64,000 nt of DNA. It comes from Propioniciclava soli (GTDB taxonomy: Bacteria; Actinomycetota; Actinomycetes; Propionibacteriales; Propionibacteriaceae). Position numbers and translations under genes: made by a program. The stretch covers positions 248,001 to 312,000 of the forward strand of contig NZ_JACYOT010000004.1 in the NCBI RefSeq assembly GCF_014858005.1, in the 5' to 3' direction. Shown one piece after another: positions 59,467 to 64,000 of the stretch (positions within the stretch are counted from its first letter, which is position 1; the number at the start of each line of letters is the position of its first letter). The notes below the pieces were generated by a model. It was not told the DNA's origin. It saw only the letters and a program-made list of their open reading frames with translations, and ran no database searches.

Positions 59467-61368
59467 ATGGACCCCGACAGCCCGGCCGCCCCCGATCGCG
59501 AGTGCGACGTCATCATGCAGGGCGGCGTCACCTCCGGCGTCGTCTACCCCCGCGCGCTCGCCCGGTTCGCCCAGACCTACCGGCTGCGCTGCTTGGGTGG
59601 CTCGTCGGCGGGCGGCATCGCGGCGGCCCTCGCCGCCGCGGCCGAACATGGCCGCGCCTGCGGGGCTCCCGGCAGCGGCTTCGCCGGGCTCGCTGCGCTG
59701 CCCGACACGCTGGCCGGCGGGCGCCTGGCCGACCTGTTCCAGCCACAGCCCGCCACGCGCCCGCTGCTGCCGGTGCTGCTCGCCCTGAGCGGGCACGGCC
59801 GCGACGGACGCCGCACGTCCGGTCTGGCGCGGTGGGGGAGCGCGTCGCTGGCCCTGCTGGCCGGGTGGCCCCTGCACGCCGTCCTCGGTGCCGTTCCCGG
59901 CCTGCTCGGCTGGTGGTTGGCGCTGGCTGCCACCACCGGCTGGGCGACGGTGGGCACGGCCGCGCTGGCGAGCGTGGTGCTCGTGGCGGGTGTCGTGGTC
60001 GTCGTGGGTGTCGGCGCAGCGGCGACGCTGGGGCGCGCGGTGCCGGCCAACCTCTTCGGGGTGTGCACGGGGCGCAGCGAGGCTGCCCACGACGGGCCCG
60101 GTTTCACCGACTGGTTCGCCGAACGCCTGGACGCCCTGGCCGGCCGGACGGGGCGGGGGCCGTTGCTCCACGGCCACCTGTGGACGGGCTCGGACGAGGC
60201 CGCCTTCCGGCCGCCGGGGCAGCGCGAGGTCGATCTGCGCACCGTCAGCACCTGCCTGAGCCAGGGGCGCCCCTACGAGATGCCGTGGGAGTCGCGCGCC
60301 TTCTTCTACGAGCCGGCCGCCTGGCAGCGGTTGTTCGGCCCCGACGTCATGGCCGCCCTCGATGCCGCGCCGCCCGCGCGCCCCGCGGCGGCCGACCGCC
60401 ACGACGCCTGGGCCTTCGAGGACGCGGCGGCCGCCGCGCGGCCGCGTCCGCTGCGCCGGTTGCCGGATCCGGCCCACCTGCCCGTCGTCGTCTCGGTGCG
60501 GCTCAGCGTCAGCTTCCCCCTGCTGGTCTCCGCCGTGCCGCTGTGGACGGTCGACCGCCGATCGGCTGTCACCACCGAGGCGGTGGCCGCGTTCCGGCGC
60601 GGTGCCGTCGGCCCGGCGCCGGAGTTCTGCGAGCTGTGGTTCACCGACGGCGGCTTCACCAGCAACTTTCCCGTCCACCTGTTCGACGAGGCGCTGCCCA
60701 CCCGGCCGACCTTCGCCGTGCACCTGGGCACGTTCCTGCCCGGGCGGGAGCCCGACGCCGACGAGTCGGCGAACATCGAGTACGCCACCGACAACCGGCC
60801 GCTGCTGCCGAGCCACCGCCCCATCCCCGCCGCCGGCTGGGCCGGGCTGACGGCCTTCTTCGCCGCGGCGTTCGCCACGTCGCGGGAGTGGCCCGATGCG
60901 AGCCAGCTCGGGACGCCCGGGCTGCGGGATCGCATCGTGCGGGTGCTGCAGACCCCGGCGGAGGGCGGCCTCAATCTGCACATGCCGGACGCCGCCATCG
61001 CCTCCCTCGCCGCGCGGGGGGAGGCGGCGGCCGACGGGCTGGTGGTTATGTTCACCGAGCCCCACTACGCGGGGGGTACGACGGGGTGGGACAACCACCG
61101 CTGGGTGCGCTACCGGGCGCTGCTGGGGACGCTGCCGCGCTGGCTCACGTCCTGGGGGGCGGGACGGGCCGCCATGGCCGACCTGGACCCCGGTGATCCG
61201 CCCAGCTACCGGTTGGCGCGATCGGGGCGCCGCCTCGCCGCGGAGCTGGATGAGGTGCTCGGGGCTGGGGCGGACGCGGTGGGCGCGCCCGAGCACGCCG
61301 AGGGCGTCGCGGATCTGACCGCCGCGCCGCGTCCCCTGACCGTCCTGCGCCGCATGCCGCAGCTGTGA
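59467..61368 (+). CDS. Patatin-like phospholipase family protein with internal hydrophobic segments
   Basis: 633 residues. Patatin parts: oxyanion region [15 protein letters not shown] near 17-31, nucleophile Ser in [13 protein letters not shown] near 43-55, and the Asp of the Ser-Asp dyad in [15 protein letters not shown] near 395-409. Between Ser and Asp lies an insertion with two or three hydrophobic helices (about 118-200: [39 protein letters not shown]), so the enzyme may be membrane-bound. Probable lipid acyl hydrolase; the substrate is unknown. No signal peptide. It stands alone between rho and rpmE. Confidence 0.85.
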   Translation: MDPDSPAAPDRECDVIMQGGVTSGVVYPRALARFAQTYRLRCLGGSSAGGIAAALAAAAEHGRACGAPGSGFAGLAALPDTLAGGRLADLFQPQPATRPLLPVLLALSGHGRDGRRTSGLARWGSASLALLAGWPLHAVLGAVPGLLGWWLALAATTGWATVGTAALASVVLVAGVVVVVGVGAAATLGRAVPANLFGVCTGRSEAAHDGPGFTDWFAERLDALAGRTGRGPLLHGHLWTGSDEAAFRPPGQREVDLRTVSTCLSQGRPYEMPWESRAFFYEPAAWQRLFGPDVMAALDAAPPARPAAADRHDAWAFEDAAAAARPRPLRRLPDPAHLPVVVSVRLSVSFPLLVSAVPLWTVDRRSAVTTEAVAAFRRGAVGPAPEFCELWFTDGGFTSNFPVHLFDEALPTRPTFAVHLGTFLPGREPDADESANIEYATDNRPLLPSHRPIPAAGWAGLTAFFAAAFATSREWPDASQLGTPGLRDRIVRVLQTPAEGGLNLHMPDAAIASLAARGEAAADGLVVMFTEPHYAGGTTGWDNHRWVRYRALLGTLPRWLTSWGAGRAAMADLDPGDPPSYRLARSGRRLAAELDEVLGAGADAVGAPEHAEGVADLTAAPRPLTVLRRMPQL

Positions 61369-61495
61369 GCGGCGCGTTTGGGTAATGCCGCGGCGTGCGG
61401 CACAATGGGAGGTCGGTTCCGGTTCACGCCGCGGCTCTCCGCAGGGCCCAGCTCGACTGAGGCGACCCGGGCCGCACGAGACACCAGGAGAAATC

Positions 61496-61705
61496 ATGAA
61501 GCAGGGTATCCACCCCGAGTACGTCGAGACGCAGGTCACGTGCACCTGCGGCAACACCTTCACCACGCACAGCACCAAGGGCGACGGCACCATCCGCGCC
61601 GAGGTGTGCTCCGCCTGCCACCCCTTCTACACGGGCAAGCAGAAGATCCTCGACACGGGCGGCCGCGTGGCCCGCTTCGAGAAGCGCTACGGCAACAAGA
61701 AGTAA
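61496..61705 (+). CDS. rpmE: 50S ribosomal protein bL31, zinc-binding form
   Basis: 69 residues, [20 protein letters not shown] at the start and FEKRYGNKK at the end. Four cysteines at 16, 18, 38 and 41 give the zinc-containing (C+) type. AGGAG lies 7 nt upstream. The 127-bp region before it has TTGGGT and a CACAAT box but no certain promoter. A terminator follows, so it is largely separate from prfA. Confidence 0.95.
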   Translation: MKQGIHPEYVETQVTCTCGNTFTTHSTKGDGTIRAEVCSACHPFYTGKQKILDTGGRVARFEKRYGNKK

Positions 61706-61717
61706 GCCGTCGTCTGG

Positions 61718-61757
61718 GCGCCGGGTGGTGGGGGAGCATCCCCACCCCCGGCGCTTT
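61718..61757 (+). terminator. Terminator after rpmE
   Basis: 8-bp stem (61718-61725 with 61747-61754) continuing, after one bulged T, into a 7-bp stem (61727-61733 with 61740-61746). It is followed by TTT. Confidence 0.75.
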
Positions 61758-61807
61758 GCGCGACCGGGCGCACGCCATCGGGAGCCGAGCGACACACAGG
61801 AGGGGTC

Positions 61808-62881
61808 ATGTTCGAGGCTGCGGCCGGGCTGCGTGAGGAGTACGCGGCCCTGGAGAGCCAGCTCGCCGACCCCGCGACCCACGCCGACCTGGCGGTGGCG
61901 CGCCGCGCGGGGCGTCGTTACGCCGAGCTCACGCCCATCGTCTCGGCCCTGGCCGAGCACGAGCAGGTGACCGCCGACCTGGCGGCGGCCCGGGAGCTGG
62001 CCGCCGAAGACGCCGCGTTCGCCGACGAGGCAGCCTCGCTGGCGACTGCCCTCGACGGTGTCACCGAACGGCTGGCCGCCCTGTTGGCCCCCCGCGACCC
62101 GCACGACAGCGCCGATGCCCTGCTCGAGATCAAGTCGGGCGAGGGCGGTGAGGAGTCGGCGCTCTTCGCCGGCGACCTGTTCCGCATGTATGCCCGCTAC
62201 GCCGAGCAACAGGGGTGGAAGGTCGAGGTGCTCGACGCCGTCGAGACCGACCTGGGCGGCTACAAGTCGCTCACCCTGGTGGTGAAGGCAACCGGCTCGG
62301 GGGCGGGGCCGCGCCCCTACGGCGTGCTGAAGTTCGAGGGCGGCGTCCACCGCGTGCAACGGGTTCCCGTCACCGAGACCCAGGGCCGCGTGCACACCTC
62401 GGCCGCCGGCGTCCTCGTGATGCCCGACCTGGAGGACGACACCGAGGTCGCGATCGACCCCGACGACCTGCGCATCGACGTGTACCGCAGCTCCGGCAAG
62501 GGCGGGCAGGGCGTCAACACGACCGACTCCGCGGTGCGGATCACCCATCTACCCACGGGCGTGGTCGTGACGTGCCAGAACGAGCGCTCCCAGTTGCAGA
62601 ACAAGGCCTCGGCGCTGCGCATCCTGCGCGCCCGGCTGGTGGCCCACGCCGAGGAGCAGGCGGCTGCGGAGGCGTCCGCGAGCCGCCGCTCTCAGGTGCG
62701 CACGGTGGATCGCAGCGAGCGCATCCGCACCTACAACTTCGGCGAGAACCGCATCGCCGACCACCGCGTCGGCTACAAGGCCTACAACCTCGACCAAGTG
62801 CTGGCCGGCGACCTGCAGGCCGTCATCGATGCCCTGCAGGCGGCCGACCTCGCCGAGCGGCTCGGCGCCGTGGAGGGCTGA
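61808..62881 (+). CDS. prfA: Peptide chain release factor 1
   Basis: 357 residues. Recognises UAA and UAG stop codons and triggers peptide release. The codon-reading tripeptide PVT is at 187-189 ([16 protein letters not shown]), and the catalytic GGQ is at 232-234 ([20 protein letters not shown]). The N-terminal helical domain and C-terminal [20 protein letters not shown] are typical. AGGAGGGG lies just before the ATG. prmC, which methylates the GGQ glutamine, follows after 1 bp. Confidence 0.96.
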   Translation: MFEAAAGLREEYAALESQLADPATHADLAVARRAGRRYAELTPIVSALAEHEQVTADLAAARELAAEDAAFADEAASLATALDGVTERLAALLAPRDPHDSADALLEIKSGEGGEESALFAGDLFRMYARYAEQQGWKVEVLDAVETDLGGYKSLTLVVKATGSGAGPRPYGVLKFEGGVHRVQRVPVTETQGRVHTSAAGVLVMPDLEDDTEVAIDPDDLRIDVYRSSGKGGQGVNTTDSAVRITHLPTGVVVTCQNERSQLQNKASALRILRARLVAHAEEQAAAEASASRRSQVRTVDRSERIRTYNFGENRIADHRVGYKAYNLDQVLAGDLQAVIDALQAADLAERLGAVEG

Positions 62882-62882
62882 G

Positions 62883-63722
62883 GTGCGCCCCTCCGCCCTG
62901 GTCGCGCGGGTGAGCGCCGCGCTGGGGTCGGCCGCGGAGGCGCGCACGCTCGTCGCCCACGCGCTGGGCACGGAGCCCGCTCGCCTTCCGCTGGCCCCGG
63001 ACGCCACCCCCGCCCAGATCGACCGGCTCGACGCGCTGGTCGGACGCCGCCACGCCGGGGAGCCGGTGCAACACCTCACCGGGGAGGCGTTCTTCCGCAC
63101 CGTGCGCGTCGCGGTGGGGCCCGGGGTGTTCGTGCCCCGGCCCGAGACCGAGGTGATGACCGGCTGGGCGCTCGACCGGCTCGCCGAAGGGAATACAGCC
63201 GTACCCCGCGTGGTGGAGCTGTGTGCGGGCTCCGGCGCGATCAGCCTCGCGTTGGTCACGGAGCGACCCGGGCTCGACGCGCATGCCGTCGAGTTCAGCG
63301 CGGACGCCGTGGGCTACCTGCGGCGCAACCTGGCCGGGACGGGCGTCACGGTGGTGCACGGTGACATGGCGGACGCCTTCGGCGAGCTCGACGGCACGGT
63401 GGACCTCGTGATCGCCAACCCGCCCTACGTTCCGCTCGGGCACTGGGCCGACATGCCGGCCGACGTCCGCGACCACGACCCCCTCGAGGCGCTCGTCTCG
63501 GGTGAGGACGGCCTGGACGCGATGCGGGTGGTGGCCCGGGTGGCGGCCCGCCTGCTGCGGCCCGGCGGCTGGGTGTGTGCCGAGCACGCGGAGGTGCAGG
63601 AGCGCTCGGCGCCGGAGGTGTTCGTGCGCCACGGCGGCTTCGTCCGCGTGCGCGATGAGCGCGACCTGCTCGGCAGGCCGCGGTTCGTCACGGCCGTCCG
63701 GGCTGGCAGGATGGCCCCGTGA
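62883..63722 (+). CDS. prmC: Release factor glutamine methyltransferase PrmC
   Basis: 279 residues. Methylates the GGQ glutamine of release factors using S-adenosylmethionine. N-terminal helical domain with HAGEPVQHLTGEAFF and GPGVFVPRPETEVM, SAM-binding VVELCAGSGAISLAL near 117, and the catalytic NPPY motif in VDLVIANPPYVPLG near 177. The GTG start (VRPSALVARV) is 1 bp after the prfA stop. The stop overlaps the next gene start (GTGA). Confidence 0.93.
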   Translation: MRPSALVARVSAALGSAAEARTLVAHALGTEPARLPLAPDATPAQIDRLDALVGRRHAGEPVQHLTGEAFFRTVRVAVGPGVFVPRPETEVMTGWALDRLAEGNTAVPRVVELCAGSGAISLALVTERPGLDAHAVEFSADAVGYLRRNLAGTGVTVVHGDMADAFGELDGTVDLVIANPPYVPLGHWADMPADVRDHDPLEALVSGEDGLDAMRVVARVAARLLRPGGWVCAEHAEVQERSAPEVFVRHGGFVRVRDERDLLGRPRFVTAVRAGRMAP

Positions 63723-64000
63723 ACGACCGCATCTGGAGCACCGGGGCCGATCTCGAGGCGGCCTACGACGCCGCCACGGACGCCGTGGCCGCGGGGCAGG
63801 TCATCGTGCTGCCCACCGACACCGTCTACGGGGTGGGGGCAGACGCCCTGAATGCCGAGGCGGTGCAGCGCCTGTTGGACGCCAAGCAGCGTGGCCGGGA
63901 GTTCCCCCCGCCGGTGCTGGTGGCGGAGGTGCCCATGCTCCGGGCGCTCGCCGAGGGCGTGGACGACCGCGTCCGGGCGCTGGCCGAGGCCTTCTGGCCG
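63719..64000 (+). CDS. L-threonylcarbamoyladenylate synthase (TsaC/Sua5), 3' end outside window
   Basis: First 94 residues of a Sua5/YciO/YrdC protein. The GTG overlaps the prmC stop by 4 bp. VLPTDTVYGVGADALNAEAV near 32-51 is the family's ATP/threonine-binding start, and LLDAKQRGREFPPPVLVAE carries the basic KxR-type motif. It makes the threonylcarbamoyl-AMP used for t6A37 in ANN-decoding tRNAs. The prfA-prmC-sua5 order is common in actinobacteria. The C-terminal part is not visible, so full length cannot be judged. Confidence 0.9.
   Translation, partial: MNDRIWSTGADLEAAYDAATDAVAAGQVIVLPTDTVYGVGADALNAEAVQRLLDAKQRGREFPPPVLVAEVPMLRALAEGVDDRVRALAEAFWP

Overview
The window is about 64 kb of very GC-rich DNA, densely packed on both strands. 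It comes from an actinobacterium. Supporting this are AdnAB, WhiB, a SigR/RsrA pair with a GGAAT-N18-GTT promoter, UPF0182, a Kgd-type 2-oxoglutarate decarboxylase, ribosomal protein bL37, DUF6104 and many leaderless starts with a TAnnnT box 7-9 nt before the start codon. The PPA1309-type gene and general gene content suggest Propionibacteriales, probably Propionibacteriaceae. That placement is inference.

Layout. (1) 1-17.3 kb is a DNA-break repair island: adnA (cut by the window edge), adnB and nudC on the plus strand, recC-recB-recD on the minus strand, and uvrD2 on the plus strand. recC and uvrD2 diverge from a 76-bp region holding two back-to-back copies of the mycobacterial RecA-independent (PafBC-type) damage promoter motif. 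(2) 17.3-26 kb has a TOMM-cyclodehydratase-like protein, a large inverted repeat followed by a perfect 19-bp tandem array (about 33.6 copies), a DUF5679 zinc-ribbon protein, a YgjP-type metallopeptidase, a DUF2342 protein, a PDZ/Lon-type membrane protease, a PPA1309 protein and UPF0182. Much of this matches the mycobacterial neighbourhood of uvrD2. (3) 26-30.5 kb has two M16 peptidases, a Pro/Thr-rich surface protein and an initiator tRNA. (4) 30.7-36.9 kb is a peptide/nickel-type ABC transporter operon whose last ATPase gene runs in frame, with no stop, into serA. (5) 36.9-37.7 kb has a perfect 33-bp-arm palindrome abutting about 60 copies of an 11-bp repeat. (6) 37.7-45.9 kb has hisN-like, rsgA, aroA and a DoxX gene facing sigR-rsrA, then bL37, a PdtaS-like kinase, a Gly-rich protein, a WhiB1-like regulator and a small membrane protein. 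(7) 45.9-52.5 kb has kgd-DUF6104-galK, a lytic transglycosylase and tRNA-Arg(CCG). (8) 52.7-64 kb has lysA, hom, thrH, a GT87 enzyme, rho, a patatin-like protein with internal hydrophobic segments, rpmE, prfA, prmC and the start of a TsaC/Sua5 gene.

How the genes work together. Three SF1 helicase or helicase-nuclease machines (AdnAB, RecBCD, UvrD2) are placed so that at least two can be induced together by DNA damage. lysA-hom-thrH forms an aspartate-family block. sigR-rsrA is a redox switch with its own predicted promoter. rpmE-prfA-prmC-tsaC is a translation block. No transposase, integrase, CRISPR array or phage gene was seen. The most unusual structures are the two inverted-repeat-plus-tandem-array composites, the DppF-SerA read-through ORF and the divergent damage promoter.
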